Of a stretch of 55,570 bases of DNA, positions 1 through 30,800 are shown in pieces. The notes under the pieces are model-generated. The model made no database searches. It worked only from the letters and a program-made list of their open reading frames with translations, and was not told the DNA's origin. The DNA comes from Streptomyces rishiriensis (GTDB lineage: Bacteria > Actinomycetota > Actinomycetes > Streptomycetales > Streptomycetaceae): the NCBI RefSeq assembly GCF_003112535.1, contig NZ_BEWA01000001.1, positions 376,337-431,906 of the forward strand, given 5' to 3'. Each line of letters begins with the position of its first letter. Positions within the stretch are counted from its first letter, which is position 1. The position numbers and the translations under genes are program-made.

Positions 1-2
1 GG

Positions 3-163
3 GGGGGAATCCAGCACCTGACCCGGCGACTCGGCCGTACTCGCGCCATCGAAGCCGTCACCCGGCCAAGCGCATCGCCGGCTTCCCGCCCAAGGGCGTC
101 CAGGCCGCCAAGCGCTTGATCAACGACCATGACAGCCCTCCTAAGACGACGGGCAGCGGGACC
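3..163 (+). pseudogene. Decayed enoyl-CoA hydratase/isomerase fragment
   Basis: Two short stretches in different frames resemble the C-terminal half of crotonase-fold enoyl-CoA hydratases. Bases 3-60 read GGIQHLTRRLGRTRAIEAV (frame 3), like the helix after the oxyanion region. From about 62 the other frame reads AKRIAGFPPKGVQAAKRLIN, like the usual C-terminal 'ASFPAxAVxAAKRxIN' helix. About 30 family residues between them are missing and the frame changes, so this is a deletion remnant. It runs off the left edge of the window, so its 5' part is unseen. Recognition is from memory of the family, without alignment. Confidence 0.4.
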
Positions 164-909
164 ACGCCCAGCTATGCGGGTGCGTTCGGTCAGTTCGTGT
201 CCGGCGTTGACCCATGGCTGTCACGCCTGGCACCCGTAGTCGCGTGGGGAGGGTGCGGAGCCGTCGCGTTCAGGGCGGTCAGGTCGACCGATACGCCGCC
301 GTCGGCTGTGTCATACCGTTCACAAGTCGACGTTCGACCGGCATGTCCCTTTCCCCGTCCTCCGTATTTCCAGCGTGGCACGTTTGCTGCAAGCCGCGAA
401 CACAGCCGGACGGGGCGGCCTCACCGGGCCTGAGTGCTGGGTGCCAACCCCGGATGGCACCCAGGGAAGCGACCACGATGCCGCGCTGGGTGCTGTAGTT
501 CGGCGTCCGGCAGGCTGAGCCTAACGATGTCTCATGAGGCAGCGACAAGTTCGGAAAAGGACGGCTACGGTACCCAGTTCGCCGTGCACGCTGACCGATC
601 GGTGCTGCTGCGCTCCAGGCAGGGTACGGACGGGACGGCATCGGCTGCATCAGCGCCTCACCCGGCGCAGCCCACGCGGGACCGGCGCAGCCGACGCGGC
701 GCGTCATCGACCGGTCCGTCTCGCGCGGCAGCCAGGCTCCCGGTTCTGCTGGGCCTGCCAGGACGAGGATGCGCACGTTCTCCTGATTGCCTCGGTTCTC
801 GAAGCGCCCTGCATGCGGGCGCCCGCGCCCCTTGTCCCGGACCGGTGGGTCTGGTTTTGTACCGTGCTACAAGTTCGTGATCACGGAGACACGAGGAGAA
901 ACGAGCCGC
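164..909. other. Intergenic stretch with no recognisable gene
   Basis: No reading frame here has a convincing start, ribosome site or family resemblance. The only structure I see is a perfect 9-bp inverted repeat (CTGGGTGCC at 437-445, GGCACCCAG at 456-464, 10-nt loop), which could be a transcription terminator or a mobile-element scar. The last 20 bases contain the GAGGAG ribosome site (893-898) for the gene starting at 910. Confidence 0.45.
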
Positions 910-1734
910 GTGGACCGGGGAACACAGGAGAGAAGCGGGGACTCCCTGCCGGACGGACTCGGTCAGGCGATACGGGAGACCGCCAGTGCCATCGCCGCCC
1001 TCCTGGACGGCGCGAGGGACATGACCGTTCCCGTACCGGGGTTGGAGTGGACCGTCGGCGAGACGGCGGCCCACCTGGCACTGGCAAACGGCCTGATGGC
1101 CGATCTTGCGTCCGGCGAGGAACGCTTCTACGGAGACGGCACGCCGCAGAGTCTCGCGGCGGCCAACGCACAGAGCCTCATCGAATTCCCCGAGCGCACG
1201 GCGGAACCGCTGGCCGCGATGATCGTGGAGCAGGCCGACGTGTTCCTGGATGCGGTGGACCGAGCCGCGGCGGACGGGACCGCGGGCCGGACGCTCCTGA
1301 CTCCGCTCGGTCCAATGGACCAGGACATACTCGCGTCGTACCTGCTGACCCACATGCTGGGCCACGGTTACGATCTCGCCCGCGGGCTGGGTCGGCCGCA
1401 CATGATCAACGCGATGCGGGTCGGGTTGTGCCTGCCGTTCCTGAGAACGGCGATGCCGCGCGTCGCTGCCGCCTCCGCGCTGACGGCCCGTTACACCCTG
1501 CGCGTCCGGGGCGGCGCGGCGTTCGGCGTCACGTTCGCCGACGGCACGGTCGAGGTGCTGCCTGACCCGCCGGAGCGTTCGGACTGCACCATCCTCACCC
1601 AGCCGGTCGCCTTCCTCCTCATCGCGCTGGGACGTCTGGGCCCGTGGCAGGCCATGGCACGCGGGGCTGTGCTCGCCTGGGGCCGCAAACCCTGGCTCGC
1701 CGCCCGCTTCCCCACTCTGTTCGACGCACCCTGA
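910..1734 (+). CDS. Maleylpyruvate isomerase family mycothiol-dependent enzyme (DinB/MDMPI)
   Basis: A 274-residue protein with an N-terminal DinB/MDMPI four-helix domain (about residues 15-165) and a C-terminal SCP2-like region (about 185-265). The candidate metal-binding histidines of the fold are visible: His55 in ETAAHLA, and His148 and His152 in LTHMLGHGYDLARG. The family uses mycothiol as thiol cofactor for isomerisation or conjugation; the substrate here is unknown. I chose the GTG at 910 because GAGGAG lies 11 nt upstream and the conserved domain begins soon after; the frame is open from 787 but that part is not family-like. It converges with the MFS gene and is probably not part of the peptide cluster. 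Confidence 0.82.
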   Translation: MDRGTQERSGDSLPDGLGQAIRETASAIAALLDGARDMTVPVPGLEWTVGETAAHLALANGLMADLASGEERFYGDGTPQSLAAANAQSLIEFPERTAEPLAAMIVEQADVFLDAVDRAAADGTAGRTLLTPLGPMDQDILASYLLTHMLGHGYDLARGLGRPHMINAMRVGLCLPFLRTAMPRVAAASALTARYTLRVRGGAAFGVTFADGTVEVLPDPPERSDCTILTQPVAFLLIALGRLGPWQAMARGAVLAWGRKPWLAARFPTLFDAP

Positions 1735-1900
1735 CCCTGGCGTTCCGGCAGCACCCCAGGGCGCTCGTAAAGTCTGGCGATCTTGGCATGGTGCTGGTCA
1801 GCTGAGCCCGAGGAGGGTCAGCGGCGTGCGAAGGGACACCGCCGACACCCCGCAGCGACCGGGAACTCGGAGGCGCCCCGGTGCCTGGTCAGGCCTGGCC

Positions 1901-2008
1901 GTCACCGGACAGGACACGGCGATCCGCGCCGGTGGCGCCGGCGGCCCGCTGGTCCGCCGGCAGGGCGACAAGCCGGAGTTGGTCACCGTCAACTCCCGCT
2001 CCCAGCGC
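1901..2008 (+). pseudogene. Short fossil of a trypsin-like serine protease
   Basis: One frame reads VTGQDTAIRAGGAGGPLV followed by RRQGDKPELVTVNSRSQRP. This resembles the GD(A/S)GGP-LVR...ELVAVNSRSW segment around the nucleophile of actinobacterial trypsin/FG-GAP proteases. The catalytic Ser position is Ala here, and no flanking protease sequence or His/Asp motif is present. It lies in the 340-bp space between two convergent genes. I read it as a gene remnant, with low confidence because the match is only about 35 residues. Confidence 0.35.
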
Positions 2009-2074
2009 CCTGGCTCACCACGTTCGCCATGGCAGCGCGTGGGGGCGTCCGGCGCCAGCTCCCGTGGGCATCCC

Positions 2075-3334
2075 TCAGACGGACATCACCCGGCGGCCCC
2101 GGACGAACGTGGCGGCCAGCGCCGCACAGATGACCAGGGCGGGGAACACCAGCATGGCGGTGCCGGGCGCCCAGCGGGCGAGCAGGGCACCGGCGAGGGC
2201 GGGGGCGAGGGCGGCCGCCGACCCCGCAGCCAGCAGCAGCACGCTGATCACGCGTCCTTGCAGGCGGTCGGGGGTGATGGCGGCCTGGTGACCGAAGAGG
2301 GCGGCGTTCGCCGCGGGGCCGAGGAAGACCGCCGCCGCCATGGGCGCAGCGGCCAGGACACTGGTGGACAGCAGCGTCGCGACGGCCATCAGCCCTGCGG
2401 TCAGCCAGCAGAGCAGGGTGATCAGGTCGGGCAGGCGCAGCCACCGTTGCAGCGCGGGCGCCGCGAAGGCGCCGAGGAAACCGCCCAGTGCGAAGACCGT
2501 GCCCGCGAGACCGACCAGGAAGGGGGAGACACCGGCGCGCCTGAGGGCGAGGGTCATCGCGAAGATCATGCCGGTGAAGGCCATGTTCAGCGGGGCCGCG
2601 ATCACCAGCAGCCACCGCAGGAAGGGATGCCCCAGCACGAACCGCACGCCCTCGGTGACGGACCCGCCGGCGGGCGCGGCCGGGTCGGCAGGGGCTGGGC
2701 GGGGCTCCTGCAGGGGCCGTCGGATACTCACGACCGCGACCAGGGAGAGCAGGAAGCTCAGGGCGTTGCCGAGGAACGGCAGTGCCCCGCCGATGCCGAA
2801 CAGCAGGCCACCGAGCGGTGGACCGGCCAGCGAGGTGCCGTACGACCGCGCCTCGTTGCGGGCGACGGCGGCGGGGATCTGGCCGGGGTGCACGAGGCTG
2901 CGTATGGCGGCGTGTTCGGTGGTGCTGAAGACGGCCGTGGCGGCCGCGCTGCCGACCACGACGGCGAGGATGACGGGCAGAGCCGCCGCGTCCATCGCGA
3001 CCGCCCAGGCCAGGAGCGCGTACGCGACGATCCGCAGGACGTCGCAGGCGATCAGCAGACGGCGCCGGTCGAACCGGTCTGCGAGGACACCGGCGGGCAG
3101 CCGGCACAGCATGGTGGCGGCGAGCCCGACGGTGCCGATCAGTCCGGCCCGGGCCGGGGATCCCGTCTCCTGCAGCACGAGCAGCGGCAGCGCCAGATCG
3201 GCCATCGCGGCGCCCAGGTCCGACAGGCACTGCCCGGACCACAGCAGGTTGAAGGCCCGGTTCCGCCACAGGCTCGGCGGTCCGCCGGTGCCGGGCGGCG
3301 CGGTGGCGCTCGCGTCGGGCGGCGCCCCGCTCAT
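2075..3334 (-). CDS. MFS transporter, DHA3/EntS-like exporter
   Basis: A 419-residue integral membrane protein with about 12 hydrophobic segments and the MFS loop 2-3 signature LPAGVLADRFDRRR near residues 80-95. The N-terminus LWRNRAFNLLWSGQCLSDLG is typical of DHA3-type exporters, which include EntS and many antibiotic efflux pumps. The start ATG overlaps the stop of the upstream acetyltransferase (ATGA, 3331-3334), implying translational coupling. As the last gene of the NRPS operon it probably exports the peptide and so gives self-resistance; this is inferred from position. The 50-residue C-terminal half-loop and the terminal VRGRR look normal, and there is no sign of truncation. Confidence 0.88.
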   Translation of the reverse strand: MSGAPPDASATAPPGTGGPPSLWRNRAFNLLWSGQCLSDLGAAMADLALPLLVLQETGSPARAGLIGTVGLAATMLCRLPAGVLADRFDRRRLLIACDVLRIVAYALLAWAVAMDAAALPVILAVVVGSAAATAVFSTTEHAAIRSLVHPGQIPAAVARNEARSYGTSLAGPPLGGLLFGIGGALPFLGNALSFLLSLVAVVSIRRPLQEPRPAPADPAAPAGGSVTEGVRFVLGHPFLRWLLVIAAPLNMAFTGMIFAMTLALRRAGVSPFLVGLAGTVFALGGFLGAFAAPALQRWLRLPDLITLLCWLTAGLMAVATLLSTSVLAAAPMAAAVFLGPAANAALFGHQAAITPDRLQGRVISVLLLAAGSAAALAPALAGALLARWAPGTAMLVFPALVICAALAATFVRGRRVMSV

Positions 3335-3990
3335 GCCGGCCCAGGGATGTCGAAGGCGGCGGCGCGCTCCGCCGGACCACTGGCCGCTCCCGGTCTCGCC
3401 GCCGAGCCGGGGGCGCAGCCGCCGAGCGGCTCCCCCGAGGTGCTGCCGGCCGTCTGCGCGGGGGAGGCCGGGGGGCTTGTGCGGGGGGCCGGGGTAGTGA
3501 TCATCAGCATCCGGGTGACCCTTCCGTCGTCGGCGACGACGTCGCGCACGTGCCGGAAGCCCAGGCGGCGGCACATGGCGAGGCTGGCGGTGTTCTCGGC
3601 GCCCACCATGCCGTAGGCCTCCGTGAGGCCCAGGTGGTCGGCTGCGTGTCGGAGCAGCCCCTGTACGACCTCGCCGCCCAGCCCGTGCCCCCAGTACGCG
3701 GGGGCGAGCGCGGTGACGAGTTCGTGGCCGGGGACGTTGCCGGTCTCTTTCAGCTCGGCGTGGCCGGCGTAGGCGCCGTCCAGCCACAGGCCCCACACGT
3801 CGAAGCGGCGCTCGGGGTAGATCTCGGTGAGGATGGCGCGGAACAACGCGCGCAGGTCCGGTTCGGGCACCAGCTCCTGGCCCATCCAGTGGCACACCTC
3901 CTCGTTGCGCAGCAGGCCGACGAAGGCGTCCTCGTCCTCGGCCCGGTAGGGCAGGAACTCCAGGCGTTCGGTGCGCAGTACGGGTGTCAT
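3331..3990 (-). CDS. GNAT-family N-acetyltransferase (RimJ/RimL-type) with long disordered tail
   Basis: A 219-residue protein. Residues 1-170 form a GNAT domain: it starts TPVLRTERLEFLPYRAEDEDAF, the acetyl-CoA-binding region is APAYWGHGLGGEVVQGLL (a Q/RxxGxG/A-like P-loop), and ENTASLAMCRRLGFRHV is the usual strand-6/7 segment of RimJ-like enzymes. Residues after about 172 are a Ser/Pro/Ala/Gly-rich tail of about 48 residues that does not look like the domain and ends in the ATGA overlap with the MFS gene. The ATG at 3990 has GAGGAG 6 nt upstream; longer in-frame starts are not family-like. It could acetylate the peptide, a precursor or an unrelated amine. Its place between MbtH and exporter suggests tailoring or self-protection. 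Confidence 0.85.
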   Translation of the reverse strand: MTPVLRTERLEFLPYRAEDEDAFVGLLRNEEVCHWMGQELVPEPDLRALFRAILTEIYPERRFDVWGLWLDGAYAGHAELKETGNVPGHELVTALAPAYWGHGLGGEVVQGLLRHAADHLGLTEAYGMVGAENTASLAMCRRLGFRHVRDVVADDGRVTRMLMITTPAPRTSPPASPAQTAGSTSGEPLGGCAPGSAARPGAASGPAERAAAFDIPGPA

Positions 3991-4122
3991 GGCGACTCCT
4001 CGGTAGGGACGCGGTGCACAGGCCGAGGGCGGTGGGGCGCCGGTACGGCGGCGGGGGGCGTGTGCCGGGCCGGCGTTCGGTGGCCGGCCCGGCACGTCGT
4101 CACGTCGTGTGGGCCACGGGCG

Positions 4123-4326
4123 TCAGACGCCGGTGTTCTCCATGCGTTCGCGCAGGCTCCGCGGACGCATGTCGGTCCACACCTCGTCGACGTAGGCGGT
4201 GCACTCGGCCTCGGTGCCCCCCTTTCCGACCGGCTGCCAGCCGGCCGGCACCTCGAGGTCGGCGGGCCACAGGGAGTACTGCTCCTCGTCGTTGCGCAGG
4301 ACCTGGTAGCGGGTGTTCTCGTCCAT
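4123..4326 (-). CDS. MbtH-like protein
   Basis: A 67-residue MbtH-family protein, the usual length. It shows the family signature: NDEEQYSLWP (residues 12-21), the invariant Trp pair including PAGW (27-30), then VDEVWTDMRPRSL (46-58). MbtH proteins bind the A-domain subunit interface and are needed for folding or activity of many NRPS adenylation domains. It is 140 bp downstream of NRPS2 on the same strand. I chose the ATG at 4326 because AAGGA precedes it and it gives the standard N-terminus. An in-frame ATG at 4470 overlaps the NRPS2 stop (ATGA) and would add 48 low-complexity residues. Confidence 0.95.
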   Translation of the reverse strand: MDENTRYQVLRNDEEQYSLWPADLEVPAGWQPVGKGGTEAECTAYVDEVWTDMRPRSLRERMENTGV

Positions 4327-4466
4327 CTCTCGTTCCTTCGTCGTCGTTGTCACGGGGGCGTTCGGCACGGGCGTACGGCAGGGGCGGACGGCGGACGGGG
4401 CGCGCGGGCGGCGCGGGCCGCGCCGGGCCGGGGGGCCCGGGCGGAGCGGTCGCGGGCGGGGGTTCG

Positions 4467-24596
<20,130 letters not shown>

Positions 24597-24612
24597 GGTC
24601 GTCGGATCCTCA
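24597..24612 (-). promoter_or_regulatory. Ribosome site of NRPS2 overlapping the NRPS1 stop
   Basis: The minus strand reads TGAGGATCC just before the NRPS2 ATG. The NRPS1 stop TGA shares bases with the GAGGA ribosome site, leaving a 13-nt intergenic gap. This arrangement favours coupled translation of two proteins needed in equal amounts. Confidence 0.75.
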
Positions 24613-27600
24613 CCGTTCGTCGTGGTCGGGGCCGCCGTACGCGGCGTCTTCGAGTTCGCTCAGCACCTGCTCCTCCACCAGTTCCGCCAGGGCGGCGACG
24701 GTGCGGGAGACCAGGACGTCGCGCGGGGTGAGCGGCACGCCGAACACGTCGCCGGCGCGGGAGGCGATGAGCAGGGCGCGCATCGAGTCGCCGCCCAGCA
24801 GGAAGTAGTCGTCCTCGGCGCCGACGGCCGTCTGCAGGACCTCCTCCCAGAGGGCCGCCAGCGCCTCCTCGGTGGGGGTGCGGGGCGCCACCCGCTCGGC
24901 GCGTGCGGGCGCCTCGGCGGGCGCCGGGGCGGGCAGGGCGGCCCGGTCGGTCTTGCCGTTCTCGGTGAGCGGGAAGCGGTCCAGGGCCACGAACGCCGAG
25001 GGGACCATGTGTCCGGGCAGCGAGCGGCCGGCCAGCTCCCGCAGTTCGGCGTCGGCGGGCGGCCGGGCGCCGGGGGCGGTGAGCAGGTGGGCGACCAGCC
25101 GCGGCAGCCCCGGTTCGTCCTCCCGCACGCTCACCACGGCGTCCAGCACGGCCGGGTGGCTCACCAGCGTGGCCTCGACCTCGCCGGCCTCGATGCGGTG
25201 GCCGCGCAGCTTCAGCTGGTGGTCGGCGCGGCCGAGGTAGTGCAGTTCGCCCGCGCTGTCGCGGCGCACCAGGTCGCCGGTGCGGTACATCCGGGTGCCG
25301 GGCGGCCCGTACGGGTCGGCCGTGAAGCGGGCCGCCGTCAGGCCGGGGCGGTGCAGATAGCCGCGCGCCAGCGCGGGTCCGCTGAGCCAGAGTTCGCCGA
25401 CGACTCCGGGCGGGACCGGCCGCAGCCGGGCGTCGAGGACGTAGGCGCCGGTGGCGGGCAGCGGCCGGCCGATGGGCGGCGCGGTGCCGTCCGGGTCCAG
25501 GGGCGCGGACCAGGTGGCGACGACGGTGGCCTCGGTGGGCCCGTAGGAGTTGACCATCCGGTGGTGCGGCGCCCAGCGGGCCACCAGGTCCGCGCCGCAG
25601 GCGTCGGCCCCGACGATCAGCGTCTTCAGGTCGGGCAGCGTGCCGGGCACGTCCGGCGGCACGGTGGCGAGCGCGGCGGGCGGCAGCAGGGTGTGGGTGA
25701 TGCGTCCGCGGTGCAGCACCTCGGCGAGGCCCGCGCCGAGCAGCGGGCCGGGCGGGGGGACGACCAGGCGGGCGCCGTGCGGCAGGGACATGCACAGCTC
25801 GAGCACGGAGGCGTCGAAGCTGGGCGTCGCGAAGGCCAGCACCCGGTCGCCGGGCGCCACCTGGTAGTGGGCGGCCTCGGCCGCCGAGAACGCGGCGATT
25901 CCGCGGTGGGTGACGACGACGCCCTTGGGGGTGCCGGTGGAGCCCGAGGTGTAGATGACGTACGCCGGGTCGTCCAGGTCGAGCGGGCGGGTGCGGTCGG
26001 TGTCGGTGGGCCGGTGGCGGGGCCCCTCGTCCGGCGGCGCGGCGAGCAGCCCGGCGACCTCCTTGGCGTCGAGGGTGAGGGCGGGGGCGGCGTCGCGCAG
26101 CATCAGCGCGATGCGCTGCTCCGGGTAGGCGGGGTCCACGGGCAGGAACGCGGCGCCCGCCTTGGTCACCGCCAGCTGGGCCAGCACCATGTCCGCCGAG
26201 CGCGGCAGCAGCAGCGCCACCAGGCTGCCCGGTCCCGCGCCGCGGGCGATGAGCCGGTGCGCGAGCCGGTTGGCGGCGGCCTCCGCCTCGGCGAAGGTCA
26301 GCAGCCGCCCGGACTCCTCCAGTGCCGGCGCGGTCGGCCACCGGTCGGCGGCGGCCTCCACCAGCGCGGGCAGGGAGGTCTGCGGCACCGGTCCGGTCTC
26401 GGGGCGGACGGGCCCGCGCAGCAGCCGGGCGTGCTGTTCGGGCGGCAGGACGTCGAGGTCGTCCAGGCGGGCGGTGCCGTCGCAGGCGGCCAGAGTGCGC
26501 AGCGTGTGCAGCAGTTGACCGGCGAGCGACGCGGCGGTGCCCTCGTCGAAGTACCGCGGGTCGTGGCCCAGTTCCACGGTGAGGTCGTCACCGGGTGAGA
26601 CGACCAGGGTGACCGGGTAGTTGGTGGCCTCCCGGGCGTCCAGGTCGCGGAGCGTGAGCCCGTGCGCGCCCGCCGTGGCGTCGCCGACGGGGTAGTTCTC
26701 GAACACCACCAGGCTGTCGAACAGTGGTGTCCCGGACGGCAGTCGGGTCATGCGGTGCAGGGCGTGCAGCGGCACGTGGTCGTGACGGCGGTCCTCGGCG
26801 CGGGCCTCCTGCAGCGTCCGCAGCCAGGCGGCGCAGGGGGCCGCCCCGTCGACGGTGACCCGGGCGGGCAGCGTGGTGATGAACAGCCCGGTGATGGCGT
26901 CGGCGCCGGGCAGCTCGGTGGGGCGCCCGGAGACCGTGGTGCCGAAGCACACCGAGCGTTCCCCGCTCCAGCGCGCCAGCAGCAGCGCCCACACGCCCTG
27001 CACCACGGTGTTGAGGGTCAGGTGGTGCCGGCGGGCGAAGTCCTGGAGCCGGCGTGTGTGCTCGGTGCCGAGGCCCTGCGTCAGCCAGGAGCCGGAGCGA
27101 GCCGTGGCGTTCGGTCCGGGCCTGCGGTCGTAGGGCAGCGGGGTCGGCGCGGACAGGTCCGCCAGCACCGACCGCCAGTGCTCCTCGGCGGAACCCGTGT
27201 CACGGGCGGCGAGCCAGGCGGCGTAGTCCGCGAACGGCCTGCGCTCGACGAGCCTGGGTTGCTCGCCCCGGCTGAGGGCGGCGTGCGCGGCCATGACGTC
27301 GGACAGGACGTGGAAGACGCTCCAGCCGTCCAGCAGCACATGGTGGAACGTCCACACCATGCGTACCGCGTCCGGGGAGAGCCGGACGAGGGCGAGCCGC
27401 AGCAGCGGGGCCCGGTCCAGCGCGATGCCCCGGGCCCGCTCGTCGGCGAGCAGCCGCTCCAGTTCCGCCGCGCGGCGCTCGGCGGGCAGGGCGGTCCAGT
27501 CGTGCGTGGTCACGGGGAGGGTGACGTGCCGGTGCACGACCTGGAGCGGCACGGGTACGTCGCCGAGGGCGACGGATGTGCGCAGCACGGGCGTGCGGTC

Positions 27601-27819
27601 CACGACGTGCTGCCAGGCCTCGGCCAGCGGCCCCGGGTCGCGGGCCCCGTCGACGACGCAGGTGATCTGCTCGACGTACAGGCCGTGTGCGGCCTCGTCG
27701 ATGCCGTGGACGACCATGCCGGTCTGGGTGGGTGTGAGCGGGTACACGTCCGTGACGTCCGCGCCGGTGCCGACGAGCCGGTCGACGGCCGCCTGGTCCA
27801 GCGGCGCCAGCGGGAAGTC
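24610..27819 (-). other. NRPS module 5: C(DCL)-A-T, unassigned residue (L)
   Basis: C domain begins [15 protein letters not shown], with FHHVLLDGW. It is DCL, following the E of module 4. The A code reads DALLIGSVVK, identical to module 10. The carrier motif is [12 protein letters not shown]. No E domain follows; the protein ends 57 residues after the carrier serine. Confidence 0.82.
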
Positions 27820-30800
27820 GGAGGGGGTACGGCCGCCGGCGCCGGGCTCGGCGCAGTGCCGGATCAGCGCGCGCAGTTCGCCGGCCAGGCCGTCCGCCAG
27901 GCGGGCGACGGTCTCTGGCCGGTGCACCGCGACGGAGTACGACCAGGTGACCCGCAGTTCGCCGCCGGCCACCCGGGCCAGCACGTCGATCAGGTACGGC
28001 CGGTCCGCCGAGCGGTCCATGCCTCCGGTGAGGCCGTCGTGCGGGGCGTGCAGCAGCCCGTCCCCGGCAGGGGTCCCCCGGTCCTCCTGCCCGAGGTAGT
28101 TGAAGCAGACCGCGGGCAGGTCCGGCAGGTCGCGGCCGGCCGTCGGGTGCAGGTGGCGCAGGGCGCCGTAGCCGAGTCCGCCGTGGGGTACGGCCCGCAA
28201 CGTCTCCTTGACCGTCTTCAGCACGGTGCCCGGGTCCGCGGTGGGCGCCGCGTCGAGGACGACCGGGTACATGGTGGTGAACCAGCCGGCCGTCCGCGCG
28301 AGGTCGACGTCCCCGAACAGCTCCTCGCGGCCGTGGCCCTCCAGGGTGACGGCCACCCGGTCGCGGCCCGTCCAGCGGGCCAGGACCCGGCCGAGCGCGC
28401 ACAGCAGGACGTCGTTGATCCGGGTGCGGTAGGCCTCCGGGACGTCCTGGAGCAGCCGGCGGGTGTCCTCGCCGTCCAGCGCGACGGTCACGGTCTGCTC
28501 GTCGGCGGCGCGGTTGCTGCCGTCCGGGTGATCGGCGGGCAGGGGTGCCGTGGTGTCGAGGCCGCGCCAGTGGGCGAGTTCGCCGTCGAAGCCGCCGGCG
28601 GCGGTGTGGGCGGCGAGCCGCTGGGCCCAGGCGCGGAACGAGGTGCTCTTGGCGCCGAGGCCGGGCCGGTGGCCGTCGCGCAGGGCGCGGTAGGCGGTGT
28701 CGAGGTCCTCCAGCAGGAGCCGCCAGGACACCGCGTCCACGACCAGGTGGTGCGCGGTCAGCAGCAGCACCGGCCGTCCGCCGTCCCGCGGCCGGCACAG
28801 CGCGGCCCGCAGCAGCGGACCGGCGGCCAGGTCGAACCCGGCCGCGAGGGCGCCGGCGATCTCCGGGGAGGCGGCGGTGTCGTGCACCTCCAGGTGCGGG
28901 TCCTCGCCGGGCGCGGTGCCGTACTGCCGCCAGGTGCCGGCGCCGTCCGGCTCGTAGCGCAGCCGGAGCGCGTCGTGGTGCTCCAGCAGGGCGGCCAGGG
29001 CGCCCCGCAGCAGCGCCTCGTCGGCGTCGTCGGCCAGTTCGTAGGAGACCGCCTGGGCGAAGTGGGCCGGGTCGCCGGTGACGGTGTCGAGCAGCCAGTG
29101 CTGTACGGGGGTGAGTGGGACGTCGCCCACGACCGGGCCCTGTTCGGCTGCCGCGGCCACGGAGGCGCCCTCTTCCTCGGCGACCCGGGCGAGCGCGGCG
29201 AGGGTCTGGTGGGTGAACAGGTGCCGGGGATTGAGGGGGAGGCCGGCCCGGCGGGCGGCGGAGACGACCTGGATGCCGAGGACCGAGTCGCCGCCGAGCG
29301 CGAAGTAGTTGTCGTCGGCCCCCACCTCGGGCAGGCCGAGCACCTCGGTCCAGATCGCCGCGAGCGTGCGCTCCGCCTCGGTGCGCGGCGCCCTGCTGCC
29401 GCCCGTGGCCGCGACGTCCCGGCTCGGTGCCGGCAGGGCGCGCCGGTCCAGTTTGCCGGTGGCGCCGAGCGGGAGCCGGTCCAGGGACACGACGAGGGCG
29501 GGCACCAGGTGGTCGGGGAGGGCACGGGCGAGGAAGTCGCGCAGTTCGGCCGAGGCCGGGAGTCCCGCGTCGCGTGGCACCGCGTAGCCGACGAGCCGGC
29601 GGTGGCCGTCCTGCTCCACGACCCGGGCCGCCGCTGCGGCCACGGCCGGGTGGCGGGCCAACGCGGCTTCCACTTCGCCGAGTTCGATGCGGAAGCCGCG
29701 GACCTTCACCTGGTCGTCGCCGCGGCCGAGGTAGACGAGGTCGCCGTCGGCGCTCCAGCGCACCAGGTCGCCGGTGCGGTACATGCGGCTGCCGGGCGGC
29801 CCGAACGGGTCGGGCAGGAAGCGGGAGGCGGTCAGTCCGGGCCGGCGCAGATAGCCGCGGGCCACGCCGGTGCCGGCGAGGAAGAGCTCACCGGGCGCTC
29901 CGGCGGGAACCGGGCGCATCCGGTCGTCCAGGACGTAGGCGCGGGCGCCGCCCAGCGGCCGGCCGATCGGCGGATCGCGGTCCGGGTCGGCCGGGTCGCA
30001 GGTGAAGGCGGTGGCGTAGACGGTGGCCTCGGTGGGGCCGTAGATGTTGCGCACGTCGCAGCCGGGGATCGCCGTGCGGACCTGGCGGACCGTGCGGGCG
30101 GGCAGGTCCTCGCCGGCCAGCACCACCGTGTCCGCGCCGACGTGCACCGCGTCCTCCGCCAGCAGCCGGCCCAGCGCCGACGGGACCGCGCTGAGCAGTC
30201 CGGCGCGCCAGGGCTCGGTGCGCTCGGCCAGGGCCAGCAGGTCGCGCACGACCTCCACCCGGCCGCCGGAGAGCAGCGGCGAGAAGATCTCGAAGACGGA
30301 GACGTCGAAGTTGAGCGAGGTGGAGGCGACGACGTGTTCCAGTCCCCGGCCGGTGAACTCGGCCGCGGCCCAGTCGGTCAGGGCCAGCACGGAGGCGTGG
30401 TTCACCACGACGCCCTTGGGGCGGCCGGTGGAGCCGGAGGTGTGGATGACGTAGGCCGGGTGGTCCGGCAGCAGGGCGCCGTGCCGTTCGGCGTCGGCGA
30501 CGTGGTCGCAGGAGGCGGCCGGGAGCCGGGGGTCGTCCAGCGGGATCCGGGTGAACGGGCCCTCGGGCAGCCGTGCGGCGCTCTCCGCGTCGGTGACCAC
30601 CGCGTCGGGCCGTACGTCGTCCAGCAGGAACGCGATCCGCTCGGCCGGGTAGCGGGGGTCGACCGGCAGATAGCCGGCGCCGCTCTTGAGGACCGCCAGG
30701 AGGGCCACGACCAGGTCGGCGGTGCGGGGCAGGCAGAGGGCGACGAACCGTTCGGGGCCCGCGCCGGCGGCGATGAGCAGCCGCGCCAGCCGGTTGGAGC

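Noticed and set aside
279..352. Small minus-strand ORF MPVERRLVNGMTQ... with a purine-rich upstream stretch
   Set aside because: Only about 21 codons, no known family, and the surrounding frame is not coding-like.
1735..1761. Terminator after the MDMPI gene (CCCTGG ... CCAGGG)
   Set aside because: Only 6 base pairs with a 15-nt loop, likely by chance in GC-rich DNA.
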